DNA from: Bdellovibrionales bacterium
GTDB lineage: Bacteria; Bdellovibrionota; UBA1018
Length of the DNA: 41,628 nt
Direction: 5' to 3'
Assembly (NCBI GenBank): GCA_018266355.1
Contig: JAFEAP010000030.1
Span: forward strand, 41,481-83,108
Shown here: positions 23,415-31,957 of the stretch, one piece after another
Numbering within the stretch: the stretch's first letter is position 1
Layout: each line of letters starts with the position of its first letter
The notes under the pieces: model-generated
Databases searched by the model: none
What the model saw: the letters and a program-made list of their open reading frames with translations, nothing else
What the model was told of the DNA's origin: nothing
Program-made: the position numbers and the translations under genes

Positions 23415-24401
23415 CTATTGTCCGAGGATGTACGCGAACATCAGCGGCGCGACGATCGTCGCGTCGCTCTCGACGATGTACGAAGGCGTCGTGACCGAGA
23501 GCTTGCCCCAGGTGATCTTTTCGTTCGGCACCGCGCCCGAGTACGACCCGTAAGACGTCGTCGAGTCGGAAATCTGGCAGAAGTAACCCCAAAGACGGAC
23601 GTCTTCCTTTTCGAGATCCTGGCGGATCATCGGCACGACGCAGATCGGGAAGTCGCCGGCGATACCGCCGCCGATTTGGAAGAAACCGATCGAGTGCGTC
23701 TTCGAGACGCCGAGGTACCACTCGGCGAGCGAGGTCATGTACTCGATGCCGGAGCGGACGGTGTGCACGTTCTTCACGATGCCCTTCAGGCAATACGAGG
23801 CGTACATGTTCCCGAGGGTCGAATCTTCCCAGCCCGGGACGACCATCGGGAGGTTCTTCTCGGCCGCGGCGAGAAGCCACGAGTTTTTCGGATCGATTTG
23901 ATAGTGTTCCTTGAATTTCCCGGCGAGGAGCGCGCGGTAGAAGAACTCGTGCGGGAAGCAGCGCTCGCCTTTTTTCTCGGCGGCCAGCCACTCGGCCTCC
24001 ATGATCTTCCAGATCTTCCGCATCGCGGCTTCTTCCGGAATACAGGTGTCGGTGACGCGATTCAGGTGCTTGTCGTAGAGCTTCTGCTCGTCTTCGCGCG
24101 TGAGATCGCGGTAGTTCGGCACGCGCTCGTAATGGTCGTGGGCGACGAGGTTATAGACGTCCTCTTCGAGGTTCGCGCCCGTGCAGGAAATCGCGTGCAC
24201 CTTGTCTTGGCGGATCATCTCGGCGAGCGAGAGGCCGAGTTCGGCGGTCGACATCGCGCCGGCGAGGGTGACCATCATCTTGCCGTTTTGACCCAGGTGG
24301 GTCTTGTAACCTTCCGCTGCGTCCATCATCGCCGCGGCATTGAAGTGCCGGTAGTGGTGCTTCATGAAGGTCGAAATCGGGCCGGGGGTCTTCGTGGTCA
24401 T
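23415..24401 (-). CDS. Deoxyhypusine synthase family protein
   Basis: The 328-residue enzyme belongs to the deoxyhypusine synthase family, which moves an aminobutyl group from spermidine to a lysine via an enzyme-bound imine. The catalytic Lys lies in NEKITWGKLSV (Lys300), matching SWGK of eukaryotic DHS. TLAGAMSTAELG, SCTGANLEEDVYN (NAD binding) and GGGIAGDFP are also conserved. Bacteria lack eIF5A, so bacterial members of this family are thought to act on free polyamines, for instance making homospermidine; this is the most likely role but is inference. A good ribosome site (AGGAG) precedes ATG 24401. The gene lies downstream of yebC-like 24548-25267 in the same direction with 146 bases between them. 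Confidence 0.88.
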   Translation of the reverse strand: MTTKTPGPISTFMKHHYRHFNAAAMMDAAEGYKTHLGQNGKMMVTLAGAMSTAELGLSLAEMIRQDKVHAISCTGANLEEDVYNLVAHDHYERVPNYRDLTREDEQKLYDKHLNRVTDTCIPEEAAMRKIWKIMEAEWLAAEKKGERCFPHEFFYRALLAGKFKEHYQIDPKNSWLLAAAEKNLPMVVPGWEDSTLGNMYASYCLKGIVKNVHTVRSGIEYMTSLAEWYLGVSKTHSIGFFQIGGGIAGDFPICVVPMIRQDLEKEDVRLWGYFCQISDSTTSYGSYSGAVPNEKITWGKLSVTTPSYIVESDATIVAPLMFAYILGQ

Positions 24402-24547
24402 ACGGATCTCCTAGGGACCAAAGAGAAGAATGGCCGTTCAAAGCCCACACCCTAGGAAGCTGAATTCCGGCCGGTACGAATCGGGTGGTGAGCCGGTTCT
24501 ACCGGGTTTCCCCGGGAGGTCAAGCCTCGATCCGAACTCGACCTCGC

Positions 24548-25267
24548 TTAAGCGAGCGCCGTGTAGATCCGGTGAACGTCGTCGTGATCGTCGATCGCCT
24601 GAAGGAACTCGACGGTTTCTTTCTTCTTCTCGGCGTCGGCCGGTTCGACCTTGTTCTTCGCGAGATAGCTCATCTCGGAAAGCGTGATGGCCCAACCCTG
24701 GGCCGAGAGCGACTTGTTCACCGCATCGAGATCCGTCGTCTCGCAGAAGAACCTTCCGCCGGTAAAACCCGCCGGGACGTCGGCCGACTCGAGGGGTTCG
24801 ACGTTTTGGGCGCCCGCTTCGATCGCCGCTTCTTCGATGTCGTGCTTTCCTTCGCGGGTGGCTTCGATCACGCCGAGGCGATCGAACATCCAGCCGACCG
24901 CGCCTTGGTTTCCGAGCTGGCCTTTGCGGAAGAGCACGCGGATGTCGGAAGCCGTCCGGTTTTTATTGTCGGTCAGGCACTCGACGATGACCGGGACTTG
25001 GTTCGGCGCGAAACCTTCGTAAACGACGGTTTCGTAGTTCACCGGTTCGAGGAGTCCGGCGCCCTTCTTGATCGCGCGCTCGATCGTGTCGCGCGGGACG
25101 GACTGTTTGCGGGCCGATTCGAGGGCCGCGCGGAGGCGAGCGTTATTGTCGGGATTCGGATCGCCGATTTTCGCCGCGACGATGATTTCTTTCACGAGCT
25201 TGCCGACGATCGCGCCGCGCTTAGCGGCATTCGCCTGCTGCCCGGCATGTTTCCATTGTGCACCCAT
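24548..25267 (-). CDS. yebC: YebC/PmpR-family regulatory/translation factor
   Basis: The 239-residue protein is a full-length YebC: MGAQWKHAGQQANAAKRGAI is close to the usual (M)AGHSKWANIKHRK start region. VVYEGFAPNQVPVIVECLTDN, NRTASDIRVLFRKG and GAVGWMFDR are the family blocks. The C-terminal domain includes GAQNVEPLE. YebC proteins were described as transcription regulators and, more recently, as factors that help translation of proline-rich sequences; the Pro-rich stalk protein at 19369 in this window is a suggestive client, but that is speculation. The ATG at 25267 is divergent from the aldehyde dehydrogenase ATG at 25292 with only 24 bases between, so their promoters must overlap each other's coding regions or be minimal. 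Confidence 0.92.
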   Translation of the reverse strand: MGAQWKHAGQQANAAKRGAIVGKLVKEIIVAAKIGDPNPDNNARLRAALESARKQSVPRDTIERAIKKGAGLLEPVNYETVVYEGFAPNQVPVIVECLTDNKNRTASDIRVLFRKGQLGNQGAVGWMFDRLGVIEATREGKHDIEEAAIEAGAQNVEPLESADVPAGFTGGRFFCETTDLDAVNKSLSAQGWAITLSEMSYLAKNKVEPADAEKKKETVEFLQAIDDHDDVHRIYTALA

Positions 25268-25291
25268 GTCGACTTTCCTATCCTGGGCGGC

Positions 25292-26710
25292 ATGACGACT
25301 GCAACCCCCTCTCCTATGACTTCCCAAGTGTCCCGAAATCCCACGACCGGCAAAGTCCACGATTCCTTTCCGGAAACGACCGATGCGGTCATCGACGCGC
25401 GGCTCGCGGGTGCGGACCGGGTCTACCGGGAAACGCTGCTCCACCCCCTCGCCGATGTCGTCGCCGCCCGAGGCCGAATGCTGCGCCATGCCGCGACCGT
25501 GCTCGAAACCGGCGCGGAGGAATACGCGCGCATCATGACGCGCGAGATGGGTAAGACCCTCGCCTCGGCGAAAGCGGAGGTCCTGAAATGCGCGAGGACC
25601 TGCCGCTACTACGCGGAGCATGGCCCTGCGATGCTGAAGCCCGAGCCCGCGAAACTCAGCTCCGGTGCGCCGGCCGAGGTCCGCCACGAACCGATCGGCG
25701 TCGTCCTCGCGGTGATGCCTTGGAACTTTCCCTTCTGGCAGGTCTTCCGGTGCGCGGCCCCGATCCTGCTCTCCGGAAATTCGATGGTGCTGAAGCACGC
25801 CTCGAACGTACCCGAGTGCGCGCTCGCGATCGAAGCGATCTTTCACGAGGCGTTCAAGCGCGAGCACCTCGATCCGGCCGCGTTCGCGACTTTCCTGATC
25901 CCCTCGTCGCGCGTGGAGAAAATCATCGCCGACCGACGGATCCGCGGCGTCACGCTCACCGGCAGCGAAGGCGCCGGCCGGAAAGTCGCCGCGGCGGCGG
26001 GAGCGAACCTGAAAAAATCCGTCCTCGAACTCGGCGGTAGCGATCCCTTCGTCGTCTTCCCGACGGCGAACCTCGAAAGGGCCGTCCTGACCGCGGTCGA
26101 GTCCCGGCTGCTCGCGAACGGCCAATCCTGCATCGCCGCGAAGCGGTTCCTCGTCCACGAATCGATTTACGATTCCTTCAAGGAAGGGATGCTCACGCTA
26201 TTCCGCCGTGTGAAAATGGGTGATCCCACTGCCACGGAAACGGGCCTCGGGCCGCTCGCGGGCGCGAAAAACCGCGAGGACCTCCATGCCCTCGTGCAGG
26301 ATGCGCGGGCGAAAGGCGCGACCGTGTGCCTAGGCGGCGAGATTCCGAAGGGCGACGGCTTTTTCTATCCGCCGACGGTCGTCGAAAACATCCCGCCGAG
26401 CGCGCACCTTTACCGCGAGGAAGCGTTCGGTCCCCTCGCCTCGCTCTACAAATTCCAGACCCACGATCAGATGATCGCGACCGCGAACGCGACTCCCTAC
26501 GGACTCGGGGCCTCGATCTGGACGAAGGAAGACCACGAGATCGATCTCTGCGCGCGCCGCCTCGAGAGCGGTCAGCTTTTCGTGAACGGACTGGTCGCGA
26601 GCGATCCCGGCGTGCCGTTCGGCGGGGTGAAGGATTCCGGGTACGGCCGCGAACTCGGGACTTACGGCGTCCGCGAGTGGACGATTCCGAAGACGCTCGT
26701 GCGCGCGTGA
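25292..26710 (+). CDS. NAD(P)-dependent aldehyde dehydrogenase (succinate-semialdehyde type)
   Basis: The 472-residue protein belongs to the ALDH superfamily and most resembles bacterial succinate-semialdehyde dehydrogenases (Sad/GabD class). It shows VMPWNFPFWQVFR, the cofactor region GVTLTGSEGAGRKVA, the general base Glu246 in LELGGSDPF, and the nucleophile Cys280 in NGQSCIAAKR. EEAFGPLASLYKF and the C-terminal PFGGVKDSGYGRE are also intact. Both catalytic residues are present. The start ATG 25292 is preceded only by GGGCGG; an alternative ATG at 25316 lacks a better site. It is divergent from yebC and ends ten bases before the convergent exported-protein gene. Substrate is not certain. Confidence 0.9.
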   Translation: MTTATPSPMTSQVSRNPTTGKVHDSFPETTDAVIDARLAGADRVYRETLLHPLADVVAARGRMLRHAATVLETGAEEYARIMTREMGKTLASAKAEVLKCARTCRYYAEHGPAMLKPEPAKLSSGAPAEVRHEPIGVVLAVMPWNFPFWQVFRCAAPILLSGNSMVLKHASNVPECALAIEAIFHEAFKREHLDPAAFATFLIPSSRVEKIIADRRIRGVTLTGSEGAGRKVAAAAGANLKKSVLELGGSDPFVVFPTANLERAVLTAVESRLLANGQSCIAAKRFLVHESIYDSFKEGMLTLFRRVKMGDPTATETGLGPLAGAKNREDLHALVQDARAKGATVCLGGEIPKGDGFFYPPTVVENIPPSAHLYREEAFGPLASLYKFQTHDQMIATANATPYGLGASIWTKEDHEIDLCARRLESGQLFVNGLVASDPGVPFGGVKDSGYGRELGTYGVREWTIPKTLVRA

Positions 26711-26720
26711 TTCCCGGCGA

Positions 26721-27452
26721 TCAGTTCTTCTCGAGGAGCGCCGCCACGGCGTTTCTCGCTTCCGCGGGCGTAGCCAAGAGATGCTTCAGCTTCGGCTTGC
26801 GCGGGAGTTTCTTTTTCGCCTTGAGCGAACCGTCGCATAACGCCCGGGTCGCGTCGAGCTGGACCAGGATTTTAGCCGTTTGCTCGGGGGTCGAGGAAGA
26901 AAGTTCGGGATGCTTCCGAATCAGCCGACGATGGAAACGAAGGAGCGCCTTTCCGGGAGAGGCTCCTCGATCGGTCGCCGCGGCTTCGTCGATCACGCGT
27001 TTCATCGTGCCGCTGTGGATGAGCCGGACGAGGGAATCCGTCTGGACGATCGCATAAGAAACGACCGTTCCGACTCCGGTGATTTCGAGACCGATGATCG
27101 CCCCGATCACCGAGTTCCATCCGCCCGTTCCGTCGACGAGGCTCCCGATCCCCGCCCCCAGCGTTCCGCCGAGGTAAAGGGCCACGGTCCCCCCCGCGAA
27201 GGCGACCGGTAGGGAAAGTCCGGACTTAAGCGCCATTTGCCGGTGATATTTCTGATAGTCCGCGCGGCAGGTCCCCGGCGGGACGTCGTCGTCGAGCGGA
27301 ACGGAGAGGCTTCCCCCCGAATCGGAAAGTTCCCGGTTTGCCTCGGCGATTTCCGTTCTTTCGTCCGATCCCCGGAATTCGGCCCGGGCGGCGATCGGCA
27401 CGGAAAGAGTCAAAACGAGCAAAACCGATACGACGGAGTTCGAGATTCGCAT
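26721..27452 (-). CDS. Exported protein with two hydrophobic segments
   Basis: The 243-residue product starts with a signal peptide (MRISNSVVSVLLVLTLSVPIAARAE) after a GGGGGG-type ribosome site. A short acidic region follows, then PPGTCRADYQKYHRQ, then two glycine-rich hydrophobic segments. These lie at about residues 78-110, LSLPVAFAGGTVALYLGG and following, and about 114-136, VIGAIIGLEITGVGTVVSY. A basic C-terminal half of helices follows. Single cysteines lie near residues 62 and 205. The glycine-zipper-like hydrophobic pair suggests membrane insertion. No family is recognised. It is convergent with the aldehyde dehydrogenase gene. Confidence 0.7.
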   Translation of the reverse strand: MRISNSVVSVLLVLTLSVPIAARAEFRGSDERTEIAEANRELSDSGGSLSVPLDDDVPPGTCRADYQKYHRQMALKSGLSLPVAFAGGTVALYLGGTLGAGIGSLVDGTGGWNSVIGAIIGLEITGVGTVVSYAIVQTDSLVRLIHSGTMKRVIDEAAATDRGASPGKALLRFHRRLIRKHPELSSSTPEQTAKILVQLDATRALCDGSLKAKKKLPRKPKLKHLLATPAEARNAVAALLEKN

Positions 27453-27539
27453 AATACCCCCCGAGAGACGGCGTACGGATACCGCGCCCCGCCCTTCCGA
27501 ACAAGCGGGGGGTTTTTCACTGAAAAATCGGAAGGATAC

Positions 27540-28682
27540 CTACTTCCTCACGAAGGCCTTCGCCGTCGCGCGCGAAGTGAGGCCGAAAAAAGCGATCTCG
27601 CGATGATTCGACGGGAGCTGCTTCAGAAAATAAGTCGTCATCCCGAGATCCGCGGCCGTGGCCTTCGCGAGCCGTTCGGCGACGAGCGCGAAGTCGATCT
27701 GGTTCAATTTCAAGGTGAAGAAAATCCCGCGAACGCCGCGCTTCAGGTAATCGACGAGCGGCTTCGCTTCGCGAAGCGCGACCTTCGGCTCGGCGTTGAT
27801 ATCGATCGCGATCCATTCCGCCGCGGTCGTCTCCGGGAACATCCAATCGCCGATGCTCGAATCGACCCGCGTGAAATTCGGATGATTAGCCACGACGGGC
27901 GCCATCTCGGCGCGGTCCACGCCGGTGACCTTCAGGCCACGCGCGAGGAGCGCGTGACAAGCCCCGCCCGGCGCCGATCCGATCTCGATCGCCCGCTCTC
28001 CCGCCTTCAAGATCGGACCACCGGTTTTTCGTTCGAGGAGCGCGATCGCTTCCTCGATCTTCACCGAAGCCCGCGAAGGCGATTCGGCCGCGCGCTCGAT
28101 CCGCGATTCCCCGCCCGGCCAACCGAACTCCGAATCGCGCAGGTCGGTGAGCGCGAACCACACTTCCTTTTCGGAAACCGCGATCGCGTTCAGGATGCGT
28201 TCACCCGGCTCGGCGCGCGAATTCCAACCCGCGCGGTCCGCCCGCTTCGCGTCGGCCGTCCGAAGCCCTTCCGCGGCTTCCGGAAACCGCCTCGCGAACG
28301 CCCCTTCGTCGAGGGTGAGCGTCTCGCCTTCCGTCCGCGGATCCTTCTTCGTGTAGGCGTCGATCGCATGGACGTGCCGGTGGGCGCTCGTCGCGATGTC
28401 GAATCCCTCGATCGGCGCGAATCCCTTCCCTTCGGTCCATTTTCCGACGAAAAATCCGGTACGCAGCGGAAAAATCAGGTTCGCCGCGTCCGCGGCCCGC
28501 CACTCGATCGTCGCGCCGGTCTCGGCGTGCGCTCGTTTGAAGGAGAGGAAACCCGGGCGGGAAAAGGAGAACTTCGTCCCGAGGAAACGCAGGCCGAACT
28601 CGTTCTTCACGAAATCTTCTTGGCCCTCCCGGGCGAAGACGACGAGGAAAGGCGCGCGAAGTTCCGCGGTCGGGGAGCTCAC
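27540..28682 (-). CDS. RlmM-like 23S rRNA ribose methyltransferase (FtsJ-type)
   Basis: The 380-residue protein has the layout of RlmM, which 2'-O-methylates C2498 of 23S rRNA. It has an N-terminal THUMP-like part and a C-terminal Rossmann methyltransferase. The SAM motif is AIEIGSAPGGACHALLARGLKVTGVDR (about residues 245-270), followed by VDSSIGDWMFPE and WIAIDINAEPKV. A catalytic-type Lys lies in FFTLKLNQ, aligned with FNLKLP of E. coli RlmM, and the protein ends NHREIAFFGL. Length is close to the E. coli protein (366). The start is GTG 28682, overlapping the upstream HAD stop by four bases (GTGA). The target base is inferred from family resemblance only. Confidence 0.78.
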   Translation of the reverse strand: MSSPTAELRAPFLVVFAREGQEDFVKNEFGLRFLGTKFSFSRPGFLSFKRAHAETGATIEWRAADAANLIFPLRTGFFVGKWTEGKGFAPIEGFDIATSAHRHVHAIDAYTKKDPRTEGETLTLDEGAFARRFPEAAEGLRTADAKRADRAGWNSRAEPGERILNAIAVSEKEVWFALTDLRDSEFGWPGGESRIERAAESPSRASVKIEEAIALLERKTGGPILKAGERAIEIGSAPGGACHALLARGLKVTGVDRAEMAPVVANHPNFTRVDSSIGDWMFPETTAAEWIAIDINAEPKVALREAKPLVDYLKRGVRGIFFTLKLNQIDFALVAERLAKATAADLGMTTYFLKQLPSNHREIAFFGLTSRATAKAFVRK

Positions 28683-29473
28683 TCGAACCCCGTGATGCGG
28701 TAGAGACCGGCGCGGGGCCGCGCCGGGCGGTCGCTCATCACGGTGTCGACGAAGACGTGCATCGCGGCCGGGAAGATGTCCGAGAGCGCGATCAGGTTCG
28801 GCGGCTCGTTCTCGAACGAGGCGACGAGCGACCCGAGCTTCTTCACGACGTCGGCCGCGGCGGACTTGTGTTCGAGGTCGTCGAGCTCGAAACTTTTCTT
28901 GAGCAAAAGGCGCGTGCGCGGGCGATCGATCGGGAAACGATCGGCGACGAGGCGCGCGTGGGTCCCCTTCCCCATCCCCGGCTCGTCCCGGCCGGTGAGG
29001 TAGACGATCTCGGCGCCGAGTTCGTAGGCGGCTTGGACGAACTCGGGCGCGCCGGGATAGGCGCGATCGTACGCGAGATACTCGTTCGTGAAGAAACGCC
29101 GTCCCCAAAACTTGTACATCGATTTCAACGCCGACTCGACGGCGGGATCCATCACCGAGACGCCGAATTTCGTGAGCGTATCCGTCAGCGAATAACCGAG
29201 GTGTTCCGGCAAAAGCGATTTCAGACGTTCGCGCACCGAAGCGTGCTCGCGGCTTTCCGGAGCGTCGATCCATTCCCGGATGATCTGATGCGAGCGCGAC
29301 TCGACGTGGTAGAGCGTCGAATCGAGATCGAGGAGGAGCACCGGCGTCGAACCGCGTTTCGTCTCGCCTTCGATCCCCGTGTGGACGTTACGCAGAACCT
29401 CCACGTTCGTCAGTGGATGAAACTCGCTCGAATCCACCCATTCCCGGCGGACTTTTCCGGTGATTTGCGTCAT
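28679..29473 (-). CDS. HAD-family hydrolase
   Basis: The 264-residue protein starts at ATG 29473; a GTG further out (29494) is possible, and neither has a clear ribosome site. The catalytic Asp pair lies in VLLLDLDSTLYHVE (motif I D-x-D), motif II in IVYLTGRDEPG, a possible motif III Lys in LLLKKSFEL, and the motif IV acidic region in LSDIFPAAMHVFVDTV. A helical cap lies between motifs I and II. It ends in a GTGA overlap with the RlmM-like gene and begins 33 bases after the EF-hand lipoprotein gene, so all are likely in one transcript. The substrate is unknown; the neighbouring rRNA methyltransferase gives no firm hint. Confidence 0.75.
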   Translation of the reverse strand: MTQITGKVRREWVDSSEFHPLTNVEVLRNVHTGIEGETKRGSTPVLLLDLDSTLYHVESRSHQIIREWIDAPESREHASVRERLKSLLPEHLGYSLTDTLTKFGVSVMDPAVESALKSMYKFWGRRFFTNEYLAYDRAYPGAPEFVQAAYELGAEIVYLTGRDEPGMGKGTHARLVADRFPIDRPRTRLLLKKSFELDDLEHKSAAADVVKKLGSLVASFENEPPNLIALSDIFPAAMHVFVDTVMSDRPARPRAGLYRITGFE

Positions 29474-29506
29474 GTCCAAGGGTTCTAGCGACACGCCGGA
29501 CCCGAA

Positions 29507-31957
29507 TCAAGGGTTAACCGGCGCGCCTTTTCCGTCCGGGGCGACGGTGGCTTTCGGCGGCTGGCTCGAGAGCGTGGCGAAGACCTGGAGGAGCCCGAGA
29601 CGATCCGCCTTGAAGCTCGGCTTCGTGAGGTGCCACCACAGGAACGCGGCGCTATGCCAGAAGCGGCTCCACCCGCCCATCGAATCGTCGACCGGCGGAC
29701 TGCCCTTCGCGAGCAGGTAGGTGAAGACGCTGACGAGCTTGCCGTCGGTCGGCTTCATGTCGGCGATGTCCGCGAGCGTATTCGCGAAGACCGGGAACGC
29801 TTCCTTCGCTTCGGCTTTGTCGATGAATCCGTCGCCGTTCTTGTCGAAGCGCAGGAAAAGCGCCTCGATGTAATGGAACATCATCGGCAGCGAATCGCTC
29901 GCGTCCGAACCGAAATAGGTCGCCTCGGTGTAACCCGGTTTCCGGATCGCGATCTCGGCGTATTCCGCGAATTTCGCCCGGTCCTTCTCGCTTAGCCCCT
30001 GGTAAAAGCGGATGAGTACCGGGAACGGGGCGAGGAGGTCCTTGTTCGTCGGATTCGACGGACGGAAGTCGAGGAGGTTCGTGCGGTAGCAGTTCGGTTC
30101 GATCGTCGGCTGACCGTAATCGTCCGGCGGACCGTTCCGGCAGATGCGGGCGACGCGCGAGTGCATCTCCTTTCCGATCGGATCCGAGGATAGCATGTAA
30201 AGGACGAGTTGGACGCCTTCGCCGACGGAGATCAGGAGGTTCCCGTCGGAAACCTGCGTGAACAGCGCGGCTTCGCGGAAACGGTTCTTCGAGTCCTTCT
30301 CGGGCGAGTTGTGTTGGCCGACCATCTGGAAATCGACGAGGATCTGCCAGTAGTCCTTGATCATCATCTCGAGCTCGGGCCGGGTGAGGCCGTCGCTGTC
30401 GACGTACTTCGAGCGCTTCGCGAGGTCGCCGCTCTCCATGTAACCGAGAACCGCCGCGCGCATCAGCGGACGGAGCCACGTGTACCGCACGAGTTCGCGG
30501 TAGACCCGCGGACGCGTCTTGTTCTTCCCGTCGAAGATCGCCCCGCGAGAGGCCGCGTCGGAGAGCGCGTAGGTATCGCGGAAAGCGCCGCGAAGACCGT
30601 CGGCGATCGCTACGGACGATTCCGTCACTCCGCCGTTCGCACGCAGGACCTCGCGCACGTCCGTCTTCAAGATCGACTCGGTCGTGATCTGGGCGTTGTC
30701 CGGGAAAGCCGGATTACGCGTCATCTTCGCGAAGAGGCCCTCGACGTAACGGGCGCCGTCGAGCCAGTCGCGCACGAGGCTGCGGATCCGATCGAGGTGG
30801 TCGGCCGTGATTCGATTCGCCGCGCGGCCGGTTTCGCTCAGGTCCGTGCCGCCGAAGAAGTGCCGCACGAGCGGAACCATCAGGTTCTCGAGCGTCGATT
30901 TCCGGAACTTCACGTCGCCGATCGTCCCGTCCCAGTCGATCGCTTCCATGACTTCCTGGACGAGCGAGAACGGGATGCCCGGCGCGACCGCGCACCGGCC
31001 GTTCGGGAGCTTGCTCCCCTTCGGACAATGGCGATCGACGACGCGGTCGAAGAGGTCGATCGACTCGCCGATCACGACGGCGAGCCGCGCCCGCCCGTCG
31101 CCTCGGGTCCAATCCGGGAACTTGCCCTGCATATTCAGGTATTTTAGGTAATTCCCGAGCCAACGCGAACCGTCCTGGAACACGAGCCGCCACTCGGCGG
31201 CCGTCACCGTCCCGCGCGGGCTTTCCGGCGAGATCAGCATCTCTTTCAATACGCCGGCGACCTTCAGGTTCGAGCGGATGTTTTCGAGGGTGACCGCGGT
31301 CGCCGGAAAGGCGCGCGCGATCTCGTCGAGGAGCCGGCCGAGCTCGTCGAAAGAGTAGGTCGAATCCTTTTCGGTGATCCGTCGGCCGAAGATCTCTCCG
31401 ACCTCGGTGATCGCCTTCGCTTCGGCCTCCACGTATTCGATCGATTCGGTCCGAGTGCGATCGACGGAAAGCGGCATCACGGGCTGGAGCCGGAGGAGGA
31501 TCTCGCGGAACGCGTTCACGAGCCCTTCGGCCTCTTTCAGGTCGCTCGGAGTGAAGTCGGTTTCCTTCCCGCCGACGAGCGCTTGCTTCACGCGCATGAG
31601 TTCCCGCAGGAACGCGTCCGAGACGACGACGTCGTCGAGGAAGTAGCGCTGCATGAAGTTCCGGACTTCTTGGGCGGTGAACCGATCGCGGTTCTCGCCC
31701 CGAACGAGGTCCCCGAATGTCCGAAGGGCGCTGATCGCGCAATCGGCGACCTTATTCACGCCTTCCGGCGTCCCTTCGCCGTCGAAATAGAGGATGAGCT
31801 TCGCGCCGAAGTCCTTCAAACACCCGAGGTTGCCCTGGCTGAATTCCTTCTTCCGCGGCGGCGGCGGCCCTTCGTAAAGCGAGCATCCGGAAAAGGATCC
31901 GGAAAGCGCGAGTACCGCGGCCAGGAGGCCGGCGCGGAGACGGCGTTTAAAAGACAT
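29507..31957 (-). CDS. Large lipoprotein with EF-hand calcium-binding motif
   Basis: The 816-residue product has a lipoprotein signal (MSFKRRLRAGLLAAVLALSGSFSGC, Cys25). It is mostly alpha-helical. Near residues 703-714 lies a near-perfect EF-hand loop, DKNGDGFIDKAE, flanked by helices; a second, less regular acidic segment YVDSDGLTRPELEMM occurs about 170 residues earlier. Two more Cys-bearing loops (HCPKGSKLPNGRC) may be disulfide-bonded. The gene begins 11 bases inside the end of the preceding outer-membrane barrel gene, so the two are coupled and probably form a calcium-responsive outer-membrane/lipoprotein pair. The family is unknown to me. The protein is too large for a simple calmodulin-like sensor. 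Confidence 0.8.
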   Translation of the reverse strand: MSFKRRLRAGLLAAVLALSGSFSGCSLYEGPPPPRKKEFSQGNLGCLKDFGAKLILYFDGEGTPEGVNKVADCAISALRTFGDLVRGENRDRFTAQEVRNFMQRYFLDDVVVSDAFLRELMRVKQALVGGKETDFTPSDLKEAEGLVNAFREILLRLQPVMPLSVDRTRTESIEYVEAEAKAITEVGEIFGRRITEKDSTYSFDELGRLLDEIARAFPATAVTLENIRSNLKVAGVLKEMLISPESPRGTVTAAEWRLVFQDGSRWLGNYLKYLNMQGKFPDWTRGDGRARLAVVIGESIDLFDRVVDRHCPKGSKLPNGRCAVAPGIPFSLVQEVMEAIDWDGTIGDVKFRKSTLENLMVPLVRHFFGGTDLSETGRAANRITADHLDRIRSLVRDWLDGARYVEGLFAKMTRNPAFPDNAQITTESILKTDVREVLRANGGVTESSVAIADGLRGAFRDTYALSDAASRGAIFDGKNKTRPRVYRELVRYTWLRPLMRAAVLGYMESGDLAKRSKYVDSDGLTRPELEMMIKDYWQILVDFQMVGQHNSPEKDSKNRFREAALFTQVSDGNLLISVGEGVQLVLYMLSSDPIGKEMHSRVARICRNGPPDDYGQPTIEPNCYRTNLLDFRPSNPTNKDLLAPFPVLIRFYQGLSEKDRAKFAEYAEIAIRKPGYTEATYFGSDASDSLPMMFHYIEALFLRFDKNGDGFIDKAEAKEAFPVFANTLADIADMKPTDGKLVSVFTYLLAKGSPPVDDSMGGWSRFWHSAAFLWWHLTKPSFKADRLGLLQVFATLSSQPPKATVAPDGKGAPVNP

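Noticed and set aside
25268..26158. Extension of the YebC frame to a 536-codon gene
   Set aside because: The YebC family begins at MGAQWKHAG (25267); the extra part is antisense to the aldehyde dehydrogenase.
27470..27520. Hairpin with T run between the exported protein and the RlmM-like gene
   Set aside because: The T run follows the stem on the plus strand, but both flanking genes are on the minus strand, so it is unlikely to end either transcript.
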